From the NCBI GenBank assembly GCA_024693845.1, contig JAILKJ010000085.1, positions 1 to 38,072 on the forward strand: a DNA stretch of 38,072 nt, written 5' to 3'. The notes below the pieces were generated by a model. The model did no database searches, was not told where the DNA came from, and was given only the letters and a program-made list of their open reading frames with translations. The position numbers and the translations under genes are program-made. Origin of the DNA: Lachnospiraceae bacterium (lineage in GTDB: Bacteria > Bacillota > Clostridia > Lachnospirales > Lachnospiraceae). Positions 24,505 through 32,464 of the stretch are shown piece after piece (within the stretch, counting starts at the first letter, position 1; the number at the start of each line of letters is the position of its first letter).

Positions 24505-25047
24505 ATGAAATTATTACATTATCTGGGAATCTTCATCAAAACCTTTTTGCGGACCCTCTTAAAACCCTTGTCCTTCGTGCCGGCCCTGGTCATGATGTAT
24601 GTGATCTACGGCCTGTCCGGCCAGGACGGGGCGGAATCGGGACGTCTGAGCTACCGGGTCTCCCACGAGATCGTTGAGATAGCAGACGAAGCGGCCGATC
24701 TGGATATGAATGAGGCCCAGATCGACCACTATACCGAAAGACTTCATCCCTACGTGCGTAAAATGGCTCATTTCACGGAGTATCTTCTGCTTGCCATGTC
24801 CGTATCCCTTCCCCTGTATGTATACGGGCTTCGGGGGATCCTTCTGGTGTTTGCGGCAGGTTCTTTCTGCGTAGCCTTTGCCTGTCTGGATGAATACCAC
24901 CAGTCCTTTGTGGCGGGGAGAGGCCCTTCCAAAAGGGACGTTGTCATCGACAGCTGCGGCGTCTTTGTCGGCATCCTCATTACCCGGATCACCGGCTTCA
25001 TTGGCCGCAAGACCATCTTTGCTCCCCTTGCCAAAAAACGGGACTGA
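24505..25047 (+). CDS. VanZ-like family membrane protein
   Basis: A 180-residue protein with four membrane segments (about 15-35, 85-105, 110-130, 145-165). The VanZ-like signature is present: KMAHFTEYLLLA near 82 and CLDEYHQSFVAGRGPSKRDVVIDSCG, here in parts DEYHQSF and GRGPSKRDV. VanZ itself raises teicoplanin resistance, but most family members have no known role and should not be read as resistance genes. The start is ATG 24505, with GGAAAG six bases upstream. An in-frame GTG at 24478 has no ribosome site. It is convergent with htpG. Confidence 0.9.
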   Translation: MKLLHYLGIFIKTFLRTLLKPLSFVPALVMMYVIYGLSGQDGAESGRLSYRVSHEIVEIADEAADLDMNEAQIDHYTERLHPYVRKMAHFTEYLLLAMSVSLPLYVYGLRGILLVFAAGSFCVAFACLDEYHQSFVAGRGPSKRDVVIDSCGVFVGILITRITGFIGRKTIFAPLAKKRD

Positions 25048-25059
25048 TCTTAACTTATC

Positions 25060-27171
25060 TTATCTCTGCTCCGAAAGCATCAGCAGGATATCGTTGGATC
25101 TTTGTACGAAGGCCGTCATCTCCTCCGGAGAGAGAGGTGCGTTCTGCAATACAGCCAGATCATAGAGCTGCTCGCAGATCATCTTCGTATTCTTTTCCTC
25201 CTGATGATCGAGAATGAACTGTACCAGCGGATGAGCCGCGTTGAGCACAAGGGTCGTCCCCTCGCCGCCGGCACCGAACATGTTCATGTCCATTCCGCCG
25301 CCGTACATCTTCATCATATCCTGCATCCTGCGGGTCTCCTCGGAAACCGTCAGTACGGATGCGATCTTCTTGTTCTTAAGCTTCTGAAGGCTTACCTTAA
25401 GGCTGTCCTTCTTCAGCGCCTTTTTCATCATCTTTTCCAGAGACTCTGCCTGCTCTGCCAGCTCCTTCTCCGCCTTCTTGCTGGTCTTGCCCTTGAGGCT
25501 GTCGGTCAGGTCCGCATCGATCCTGGCAAACTTGATGCCTTCATTTTTGCTCTCAAGCTGAGAGATGAAGGGCTGGTCGATGGAGTGGTTCAAGATCACG
25601 GCAGTCATCTTGGCCTGACGGAACATGGCGATATACTGGCTCTGCTGCTGCTCGTCGGTGACGTAGTAGATCACCTTTTCCTTTTTCTCTTCTGCCTCAT
25701 CACCTGAAGCTTCTTCTCCGGACTCCTCCGGCTTTATCTCCTCGGTTTCCACGGCGTTGCCGTTTTCATCCGTGGCCTGACTCTCTCCTGTTTCCTCATC
25801 ATCCGTGTCGATGGGCTTAACCTCAAGACACTCGGGCAAGGTCAGGTATTGACCATCGATATCCTTAAAGAGGATGTAGTCCGTGATCTTCTCGCAGAAC
25901 TTATCGTCCTTCAGACAGCCGAACTTGATGAAGGGAGCGATGTCATCCCAGTATTTCTCGTAGTTTTCCTTTTCCGTCTTGCACATTCCGGAAAGCTTAT
26001 CCGCCACCTTTTTGGAAATGTACTCGGAGATCTTTTTCACAAAACCGTCATTCTGCAGTGCGGATCTGGAAACGTTCAGGGGCAGATCCGGACAATCGAT
26101 GACACCCTTTAAAAGCATCAGAAACTCCGGGATCACCTCTTTGATATTGTCCGCAATGAACACCTGATTGTTGTAGAGTTTGATGGTTCCCTCAATGCTC
26201 TCGTACTCCATGTTGATCTTGGGGAAGTACAGAATACCTTTGAGATTGAAGGGATAGTCCATGTTCAGATGGATCCAGAACAGCGGCTCCTTGTAGTCCG
26301 CAAATACCTTGCGGTAAAAGTCCTTGTATTCCTCGTCCGTGCAGTCGTTGGGATGCTTGGTCCAGAGGGGATGGGTCTCGTTCATCAGCTCGGGGCGCTT
26401 TTTGATCTTAAGCTTGTCCACCTTCTTCTTGGCATTCTCGTCCCTGCTGTCCCAGTCCCTTACCTCGTCGGTAAACTCCTCGATAACGATATCATCTTCC
26501 AGCTTCTCACTCTTTTCGATGATCTGGGTGTCCTTCTCATCCTCCTTGGCAACCCAGATCTCGGTGGGCATGAAAGAGCAGTATTTCCGGATGACTTCCT
26601 TGGCCTTGTATTCGTTGCAGAACTGCAGGCACTCCTCATTCAGGAAAAGTGTGATCTTCGTACCTACCTGAGCCCAGTCACCTTCCTTCATATCAAACTC
26701 GGTGCCGCCGTCGCACTCCCAGTGCACAGCCGTTGCACCCTCCTTATAGGAGAGGGTATCGATGGTCACCTTGTCGGCAACCATGAAGGCAGAGTAGAAA
26801 CCAAGGCCGAAATGACCGATGATCTGGTCGTCGTTTGCCTTATCCTTGTATTTTTCAATGAAATCCGTAGCCCCGGAAAAAGCGATCTGATTGATGTACT
26901 CATCCACCTCGTCCATGGTCATTCCCAGGCCGTTATCGATGATCTGGATGGTCTTCTTCTCGGGATTTAAGAACACCCGGATCTCGTCCTTGCGACCCTC
27001 CGGCATCTCATATTCTCCCATCATCTCCAGCTTCTTGAGCTTGGTGATGGCATCGCATCCGTTGGAGATCAGCTCCCTGTAAAAGATATCATGGTCGGAA
27101 TACAGCCATTTCTTGATTATGGGAAAAATGTTCTCGCTGTTAATAGATAAATTGCCGTGTGTCTGTGCCAT
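25060..27171 (-). CDS. htpG: Molecular chaperone HtpG (Hsp90)
   Basis: ATP-driven dimeric chaperone that remodels client proteins in the cytoplasm. At 703 residues it is longer than the usual bacterial HtpG (about 620-640). The GHKL ATPase domain shows ELISNGCDA (ATP-binding Asn), IIDNGLGMT and GHFGLGFYSAFMVAD. The middle domain and C-terminal dimerisation domain follow. The extra length lies mostly at about residues 448-498, an acidic Glu/Asp-rich stretch. I chose ATG 27171, giving MAQTHGNLSINSENIF. A GTG three codons upstream lies too close to the AAAGGA ribosome site. A sigma-A promoter and a perfect CIRCE operator lie upstream, so HrcA control is expected. Confidence 0.97.
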   Translation of the reverse strand: MAQTHGNLSINSENIFPIIKKWLYSDHDIFYRELISNGCDAITKLKKLEMMGEYEMPEGRKDEIRVFLNPEKKTIQIIDNGLGMTMDEVDEYINQIAFSGATDFIEKYKDKANDDQIIGHFGLGFYSAFMVADKVTIDTLSYKEGATAVHWECDGGTEFDMKEGDWAQVGTKITLFLNEECLQFCNEYKAKEVIRKYCSFMPTEIWVAKEDEKDTQIIEKSEKLEDDIVIEEFTDEVRDWDSRDENAKKKVDKLKIKKRPELMNETHPLWTKHPNDCTDEEYKDFYRKVFADYKEPLFWIHLNMDYPFNLKGILYFPKINMEYESIEGTIKLYNNQVFIADNIKEVIPEFLMLLKGVIDCPDLPLNVSRSALQNDGFVKKISEYISKKVADKLSGMCKTEKENYEKYWDDIAPFIKFGCLKDDKFCEKITDYILFKDIDGQYLTLPECLEVKPIDTDDEETGESQATDENGNAVETEEIKPEESGEEASGDEAEEKKEKVIYYVTDEQQQSQYIAMFRQAKMTAVILNHSIDQPFISQLESKNEGIKFARIDADLTDSLKGKTSKKAEKELAEQAESLEKMMKKALKKDSLKVSLQKLKNKKIASVLTVSEETRRMQDMMKMYGGGMDMNMFGAGGEGTTLVLNAAHPLVQFILDHQEEKNTKMICEQLYDLAVLQNAPLSPEEMTAFVQRSNDILLMLSEQR

Positions 27172-27209
27172 AAAAATCACGATCCTTTCTGTAAAATCTT
27201 ACTGAAAAC

Positions 27210-27238
27210 AGTGTAATCCTGAAAAAACGGGTTGTCAA
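27210..27238 (-). promoter_or_regulatory. sigma-A promoter of htpG
   Basis: Minus strand: -35 TTGACA (27233-27238), 17-base spacer, -10 TACACT (27210-27215). The leader to the ATG is about 30 bases. The CIRCE operator ends eight bases upstream of the -35. Confidence 0.85.
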
Positions 27239-27245
27239 GAAAAAA

Positions 27246-27272
27246 TTAGCACTCGCCAAACGTGAGTGCTAA
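27246..27272. promoter_or_regulatory. CIRCE operator (HrcA binding site)
   Basis: TTAGCACTC (27246-27254), nine-base spacer, GAGTGCTAA (27264-27272): a perfect match to the CIRCE inverted repeat bound by the heat-shock repressor HrcA. It lies between the stop of the foldase gene and the htpG promoter, upstream of the -35. Confidence 0.97.
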
Positions 27273-27296
27273 TAAGTGTGTCTTTATCCGGATGAT

Positions 27297-28388
27297 TTAC
27301 TTTTTTCCGCTGATCTGCTCATATACGGTGAAAAAATTCTCACTATCCGCGCCGCAATCCCTGCTGATATGGACCTTGTCCCAGATCTCACTGTCAAAGC
27401 GGCTTGTGCGGCTGTCGGCAAATTCCTCGTAGATCTTCGTAAAAGCCTCCTCTTTGCGAACCCGGGCGATCTGGGTCTTGCGAAGATCCGTCTGCTCCCG
27501 GTCAAAGGACTGGACACATTTCAGGATCACATATCCCTCAGGCGTTTCTATCACGCGGCTGAGCTCCCCTTCTCCCAGGGAAAAAGCAGCCTCCTCCAGG
27601 CTCTGATCCACCTCACCTTTACCAAAAGATATGGTGATCCTGTCCGCCTCATTGGTGGTGGCGGCAAGCTGTTCGAAATCCTCTCCCTGGTTGAGCTTGG
27701 TCAAAAGCCCCAACGCCCTCTGATAGACCTCATTTTTATCTTCCGTATCCCCGCCTTCCGTGGCGGAGTCAGAGGAACGGTTATCCGTCCGAAGCAGGAT
27801 CTGGCTTACGGTAACGGTCCTTGCCTCATCGTCGCTGATCTCGGGCTCAGTCTCCTCGATGATCTGACGATACACCTCGTCCGCCAGGATCAGATCCTTA
27901 TAGCAGGAAAGGACCGTATCCTTATCGATCCCGATCTCCTCCCGCGCAGATGGGGAAAGACAGTCATAGTACCGGTCCGTGGCCTGCCGGGCCATCTCCT
28001 CCTGCCGGTCACTTAAGGTGATACCCCGGTCCGCCGCCAGAAGTGACATGGTCTTGATCCGTACCAGGCGGTTGATGGCCATATCTTTCAGGCGTCCCTC
28101 CAGGTTCGTATCTCCTGTGTCGTGCTGCCAGATCTGCTCCCCGTAGACCCCCTGATAAAGGTTCTGCATACTGCAAAGATAGAGTCCGCCCTCCGGCGTG
28201 TAAGTACATATATCATCGATGGAGAACAGCTCTCCTTCCCTCTCTCCGTTGGTCAGGATGATATGGATCTCATCCCCGCTTTCATCCTTCGGAGCACATC
28301 CGCTCAGAAACAGCAGGCCTGTCAAAAATAACAGGCCTGCCACTGTGCTTTTTCGTATGATTTTACGCTGTGTCCTGATCAATCGCAT
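27297..28388 (-). CDS. Parvulin-type peptidyl-prolyl isomerase lipoprotein (PrsA-like)
   Basis: Probably helps secreted proteins fold outside the membrane. The 363-residue product has a lipoprotein signal (lipobox FLSGC near residue 30), a helical N-terminal half, and a parvulin-like domain at about 190-310 (VSQILLRT; FSLGEGELSRVIETPEGYVILK). An inserted polar loop (SSDSATEGGD) interrupts the start of the parvulin region, so catalytic activity is uncertain, as in many PrsA/SurA relatives. The start overlaps the stop of the 70-residue gene by 10 bases and has no strong ribosome site, so it probably relies on coupled translation. The order foldase then htpG may be functional or chance. Confidence 0.85.
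   Translation of the reverse strand: MRLIRTQRKIIRKSTVAGLLFLTGLLFLSGCAPKDESGDEIHIILTNGEREGELFSIDDICTYTPEGGLYLCSMQNLYQGVYGEQIWQHDTGDTNLEGRLKDMAINRLVRIKTMSLLAADRGITLSDRQEEMARQATDRYYDCLSPSAREEIGIDKDTVLSCYKDLILADEVYRQIIEETEPEISDDEARTVTVSQILLRTDNRSSDSATEGGDTEDKNEVYQRALGLLTKLNQGEDFEQLAATTNEADRITISFGKGEVDQSLEEAAFSLGEGELSRVIETPEGYVILKCVQSFDREQTDLRKTQIARVRKEEAFTKIYEEFADSRTSRFDSEIWDKVHISRDCGADSENFFTVYEQISGKK
28313..28340 (-). repeat. Perfect 10-bp inverted repeat in signal-peptide coding region
   Basis: GCAGGCCTGT (28313-28322) and ACAGGCCTGC (28331-28340) are separated by eight bases within the foldase signal peptide. The coding repeat LLFLTG/LLFLSG explains part of it. No T-run follows on the minus strand, so it is not a standard terminator. 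Confidence 0.6.
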
Positions 28389-28591
28389 AAGTCAAAGATG
28401 ACATGACCGTTTCCGGCTGCCACGATACTTCTCATATCCACAACCGAAAGCTCACTCACATGTTTGATGGTGATGGGCGCCTTCGCACTGCCGGCGATGG
28501 CCTTCAGGTCGATAGCGGAAAGCTTTGAGCCGTCCAGTACCAGTCCCGCTCCCGAGGAAGCCAGTCTCTTCAGATCCATTGTTGAACGCAT
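28379..28591 (-). CDS. Small three-repeat protein of unknown function
   Basis: A 70-residue protein made of three related segments of about 22 residues with the pattern (L/M)K-x-I/L-A-x-x-G...V/I...S-x-LS-x-x-D: DLKRLASSGAGLVLDGSKLSAID, then DLKAIAGSAKAPITIKHVSELSVVD in part, then DMRSIVAAGNGHVIFDL, quoted here only as LKRLASSGAG, LKAIAGSAKA and MRSIVAAGNG. This suggests a small solenoid of alternating helix and strand. It has a good ribosome site (AAGGGAAGGG before ATG 28591) and a strong promoter, and it overlaps the foldase gene by 10 bases. I have the impression similar short proteins occur in Lachnospiraceae, but I know no function. Confidence 0.8.
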   Translation of the reverse strand: MRSTMDLKRLASSGAGLVLDGSKLSAIDLKAIAGSAKAPITIKHVSELSVVDMRSIVAAGNGHVIFDLCD

Positions 28592-28638
28592 AATATACCC
28601 TTCCCTTCTGCCGGGCTCATGGCCCTTTTATCACATTT

Positions 28639-28667
28639 ACTATACCATCATCGAATGGCCCGGTCAA
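28639..28667 (-). promoter_or_regulatory. sigma-A promoter of the small-repeat-protein/foldase operon
   Basis: Minus strand: -35 TTGACC (28662-28667), 17-base spacer, -10 TATAGT (28639-28644). The -35 overlaps the stop codon of the upstream 802-residue gene. The leader to the ATG at 28591 is about 40 bases. Confidence 0.75.
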
Positions 28668-31072
28668 AGTGTTTTTGGGGACTGCTTTGTCTTCTTGATG
28701 TCTCTGTCGATCTTTGCCTGCCGGGCCCTCTCTGTTCCGAAGTCGTCCAGGTTCACAAATTTTTCGTGTCCTTCTTCCACCTTTCTGATCCGGTTGATAT
28801 TTGTAACAAAAACTCTTGCATGCTGCTGCATGGACGGGGCATTCCGGGACAGGATCGCCAGGGCATCGACGGCGTTGTTGAACCGTTCCTTTCCGTCATC
28901 CGTAAACCTTGTCTTTTCCTTTCCGTCGGTATAAGCCGTAATGCAGGATACCAGGTTCACATTCAGCTTCATGATCTCCTTCTCGGCAGCAAGGCGGTCC
29001 TTTTCATTGTTCATATCATATTTGCCCTTCAGATCCGCGATCTTCTTTACCGCTTTGTGAAGTGCCTGATACTCTCTGCTCCGTTTCTTTGATGGCATCA
29101 TGTTCCCATAGAGGCTGCTCATGTCGTCTATATATCCGCTGATGTTCTCAAGGGGTGTCTTTGCCGAAGGCCCCATCAGGCGGATCCTGCACTCTCCCAG
29201 GGGCTTTACACCGCAAAGAGCACTTTTCACCGCTTCTTTATCCTTCATCAGATCGGCAAAGCCCTTCTCCTTCTTTATGGTGTCCGCCAGCCGGTGGATC
29301 TGCTTCAAGGAAAACTCCGCGCCCCGCTCTTTTAAGATATCCGCAGCAAAGGCCTTCGCCAGGCACTCAGCCTGCTTTTCCTCACCGGCCCGGGTGATCT
29401 CGGTGCCTGTATGAAGCCGGATATACTGCTCATAGCTGACGGATCTGTCCTGTTTTTTGACACGGTCATTGATGACCTGATAGTAGGTATCTTTTTCTAT
29501 TTCTTCCCGCTTCAGTCCTTCCTTTGTCTTCAGCCATTCCTCCAGTCCGCTTTCGCTGCGTTCCGTGGATCCCACGAAAATGATATGTTCCAGCAGCTTT
29601 TTGTTTTCCTTTACCACGTACCCTTTCTCCGGATCCTGTTCCATTTCCTTCAAAAAGCTGTCTTTGGCTTTTTCGGTATACCCCAGGGGCTGTTTTCTGA
29701 GCACGTCATCCTTGATGCGCTCATATGCCTCCAGCTCAGACTGCTTCTTTTTTGCCATCCTGACCTGAACGGCCTTATCCTCCGGCTTTACCTTGTTCTT
29801 TTCCAGATAAACCGGCAGCGTTTTTTCCGATTCTCCCATGAGTCGGCCGAACTCTGCCATGGTGATGTTTTTGGAAACCCCTGTCTCCTTCAGGGCAGCC
29901 CGAGCCACCTTTTCGGATAAATGAAAGGCTGCCTGCATTTCCTTATTCAGGTCACTGATAGCATTAAAGGCTATACCGCTTTGGGTGGAAAAAGCCAGCA
30001 GGTTCCCTTTCTTTACTGCCATTTTATCTTTCTGCAAGTCCTTCACCTGCATCCTGTCATACTGTTTTTTTATCTCCGGCAGGATCTCCAGGGCCTCCTC
30101 GGCCATCATTTTTCCGATCTGGCCAAAGACTTCTTTCGCGGATTCCAGAGTCCCGTTACTGATATACTGTTCCTTAAACTCCTCCTTCATTTCGGTCAGC
30201 GTCTCATCCAGACTGTATCTGACCCCGTACTGAAGCGCGATGCAGATACTGTAAACACTGACATCCTTCATGAACCGGAGCTTATCCTCCAGGGTCTGCA
30301 GCTGCTTCCATTCGTTTTTGAGCCTGGTGCTTTCCTCTACCGGATCGATGGTGCCGGGATCTCTTCCGTTCATGTACAGATCTTCAAATGTGGTGTTCTG
30401 TAACCGCATGGCATCTCTTTTGGATCTGCCAGCGATCTGTCTTCCTCTGCCCTCCGTCCAGTCTTCAATTTCCTTATAGGAGATCTGTTTTTGGGTGGCC
30501 TCGGAGATCTCCCGGAAGGCATGCTCATCCTGCGGCGAAAGCTTATGTTCTTCCAGGAATTCCTCTTTGGCACCACTCATCCAACTGTTAAAATGAGTAC
30601 CGCCGGGCAATGCTTCGGAGAAACTTTTGATCATACCGTTGATATAAGTCTTCTTTATGCCCGGCCCTGTCTGATCCGCTACCCACATGGCCTTTGCCTG
30701 TCTGTGGGCCGTCGTTTCCTTATACTTACTGTATTCCTTTTTGAAGGTCTCGTAGTAACCAAGATCATTTTCCGCCTTCAATAAGGCAAGGGTCTGAAAG
30801 ATCTTCCTTTGCTGATCCGGGCTGCCGTTTTTCAGATACTTTTCCGTAAATTCCCCTGCCAGGGTCTCATAGGCCGTTTCATCCTCCGGCTTTGAAGTAC
30901 CCCTGATCTCCTTTGTGCCCACTATGTACTGCTGCATACCAAGCAGAAATCTGACTCTGGATGGTATATCCGTCAGCGACTCATACAGCTCGCGATACAT
31001 ACCGGCGGGGTCATTTTTCCCAGGCTCCCCGATCTGCCCGTCGTTTTTCCGGATCTCATCGTATTCTTTCAT
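28664..31072 (-). CDS. Large charged helical protein of unknown function with internal duplication
   Basis: An 802-residue soluble protein with no signal peptide, membrane helix or domain that I recognise. It is rich in Lys and Glu and is predicted mostly helical. Residues about 34-118 and 260-340 are related: RVRFL/KLRFM, then DET 24 residues later in both, then EFTEKYLKNG/EFKEQYISNG and FKKEYSKYK/IKKQYDRMQ, all at a constant offset of 224-225. I chose ATG 31072, with AGGAGAGG seven bases upstream. An in-frame start at 31252 would add 60 residues of non-coding-looking sequence. A GTTACC inverted repeat lies in the upstream region. The gene precedes the small-repeat protein, which has its own promoter. 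Confidence 0.85.
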   Translation of the reverse strand: MKEYDEIRKNDGQIGEPGKNDPAGMYRELYESLTDIPSRVRFLLGMQQYIVGTKEIRGTSKPEDETAYETLAGEFTEKYLKNGSPDQQRKIFQTLALLKAENDLGYYETFKKEYSKYKETTAHRQAKAMWVADQTGPGIKKTYINGMIKSFSEALPGGTHFNSWMSGAKEEFLEEHKLSPQDEHAFREISEATQKQISYKEIEDWTEGRGRQIAGRSKRDAMRLQNTTFEDLYMNGRDPGTIDPVEESTRLKNEWKQLQTLEDKLRFMKDVSVYSICIALQYGVRYSLDETLTEMKEEFKEQYISNGTLESAKEVFGQIGKMMAEEALEILPEIKKQYDRMQVKDLQKDKMAVKKGNLLAFSTQSGIAFNAISDLNKEMQAAFHLSEKVARAALKETGVSKNITMAEFGRLMGESEKTLPVYLEKNKVKPEDKAVQVRMAKKKQSELEAYERIKDDVLRKQPLGYTEKAKDSFLKEMEQDPEKGYVVKENKKLLEHIIFVGSTERSESGLEEWLKTKEGLKREEIEKDTYYQVINDRVKKQDRSVSYEQYIRLHTGTEITRAGEEKQAECLAKAFAADILKERGAEFSLKQIHRLADTIKKEKGFADLMKDKEAVKSALCGVKPLGECRIRLMGPSAKTPLENISGYIDDMSSLYGNMMPSKKRSREYQALHKAVKKIADLKGKYDMNNEKDRLAAEKEIMKLNVNLVSCITAYTDGKEKTRFTDDGKERFNNAVDALAILSRNAPSMQQHARVFVTNINRIRKVEEGHEKFVNLDDFGTERARQAKIDRDIKKTKQSPKTL

Positions 31073-31132
31073 GGCATTTCCTCTCCTGTATGGACTTATT
31101 TCTCCGGCTGTGTTGCTTATAACATGGCTGAT

Positions 31133-31150
31133 GTTACCATTCACGGTAAC
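31133..31150. repeat. GTTACC-N6-GGTAAC inverted repeat upstream of the 802-residue gene
   Basis: A perfect 6-base inverted repeat (31133-31138 and 31145-31150) about 60 bases upstream of the start codon, flanked by GAT/ATC in near symmetry. It may be an operator or a leader hairpin. No strong promoter could be assigned beside it. Confidence 0.45.
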
Positions 31151-31217
31151 GATCAAGCCTACCATATCATTTATAATACCACAAAATGACAAAGATGTTT
31201 GCGCCACCACGCAAAAA

Positions 31218-31243
31218 ACCTCTCTTCCGAAAAGAAGAGAGGT
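31218..31243 (-). terminator. Terminator of the sugar ABC transporter operon
   Basis: Perfect 10-base stem ACCTCTCTTC (31218-31227) with GAAGAGAGGT (31234-31243). On the minus strand it is followed by a run of T. It lies 30 bases after the stop of the second permease gene. Confidence 0.88.
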
Positions 31244-31272
31244 CTTTGCCAAAACAAATATTCTATTTTTTC

Positions 31273-32448
31273 TTACTTGGTTGCGTTCTTCTTTGCTGCG
31301 AAGATATCGAATACAACCGCTGCCAGAAGTACGACACCCTTTACGATCTTCTGCCAGTTGGCATCCACACCGGTCAGGGACATACCCAGGTTGATCACAC
31401 CGATCAGGGTTGCACCGATCACCATACCGAAGACCTTACCGGATCCGCCGTATGCGGATACGCCGCCGACTACGCAGGCTGCGATGGCATCCATCTCGTA
31501 GTTGGTTCCGGCAGTAGAGTTGGCTGCCTGGAATCTGGCCGTTACGATATAGGTGGTGATAGCGGTCAGCACCGCCATGTTCAGGTAAGCGAAGAACATG
31601 ATCTTCTTGGTATCCACACCGGAAAGTCTCGTTGCCTCAGCGTTACCTCCGATGGTGTAGAAATATCTACCGAGATTGGTCTTGGAAGTGATAAAGCTGT
31701 AGATCAGCACGATCACTACCACCCAGATCAGAACGGTGGGAATACCGCCGGACATAGCCAGCTTGTAAGCGAAGAGCAGGATGGCTGCAACTGCCAGCAC
31801 ACTCTTTACGATAACGGAGATCAGAGAATCCGCTTCGTAACCCTTCTTCACCTTATTGGCTCTGGTCAGGAAGTTTACTACCACTACAAGAGCACTTGCT
31901 ACGATACCGGTCACGAAACAAACTACATTGAGCTGTCCCATGGGAGTCGAAAAGATCTTACCGGAAAAGATGCTCAGGAACGTAGGCTGGGTAGCAAAGG
32001 AAAGGCTACCGGTGGAGCTGTTTGCGGAAAGCAGCGCCGTACCCCAGCCTCTGAAGGCAAGGTAGCCGGCCAGTGTTGCGATCCAGGGGGGAATGTTTAC
32101 ATAGGCGATCAAAAAGCCCAGTACACATCCGTAGATCACGCCTACCAGCAGCATCAGTGCGATGGATACGCCGGGAGACAGATTCTTAACACACATCAGG
32201 ATACCGCCGATGGCACCTAAGAAACATACAAAGGAACCGCAGCTCAGATCGATGTTACCGCCGGTGAGCATACACATCAGCATACCGGTTGCCAGAACGA
32301 ATACATATGCATTCTGGGTGATCAGAGCGTTGAACTGCATGGGTTCGAACATCTGCCCTTTAGTCATGATAGTGAAAAAGATAAACACCAGGACAAGGAC
32401 AATCAGCATTGCGTTTTTCTTGAGAACGTCTAAATATTTATTACTCAC
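31273..32448 (-). CDS. mmsB: Multiple-monosaccharide ABC transporter permease, second copy
   Basis: A 391-residue membrane protein of the RbsC/XylH/MmsB permease family with about 10-11 membrane helices, forming the sugar channel. Family landmarks are [17 protein letters not shown] near residue 57, a cytoplasmic GMVIGATLIGVINLGMSL segment and a closing MSLTGVDANWQKIVKGVVLLAAV, cited in parts. It follows the first permease by 16 bases and is clearly its paralogue (MDAIAACVVGGVSAYGGSG against [19 protein letters not shown]). MmsB systems usually have one permease per ATPase, so a heteromeric channel or a condition-specific alternative is possible. It is the last gene of the operon before the terminator. 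Confidence 0.93.
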   Translation of the reverse strand: MSNKYLDVLKKNAMLIVLVLVFIFFTIMTKGQMFEPMQFNALITQNAYVFVLATGMLMCMLTGGNIDLSCGSFVCFLGAIGGILMCVKNLSPGVSIALMLLVGVIYGCVLGFLIAYVNIPPWIATLAGYLAFRGWGTALLSANSSTGSLSFATQPTFLSIFSGKIFSTPMGQLNVVCFVTGIVASALVVVVNFLTRANKVKKGYEADSLISVIVKSVLAVAAILLFAYKLAMSGGIPTVLIWVVVIVLIYSFITSKTNLGRYFYTIGGNAEATRLSGVDTKKIMFFAYLNMAVLTAITTYIVTARFQAANSTAGTNYEMDAIAACVVGGVSAYGGSGKVFGMVIGATLIGVINLGMSLTGVDANWQKIVKGVVLLAAVVFDIFAAKKNATK

Positions 32449-32464
32449 GACTCATCCTCCTCCT

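Noticed and set aside
24505-25047. Glycopeptide resistance gene (vanZ)
   Set aside because: VanZ-like proteins are widespread and mostly unrelated to resistance. No other van genes are present.
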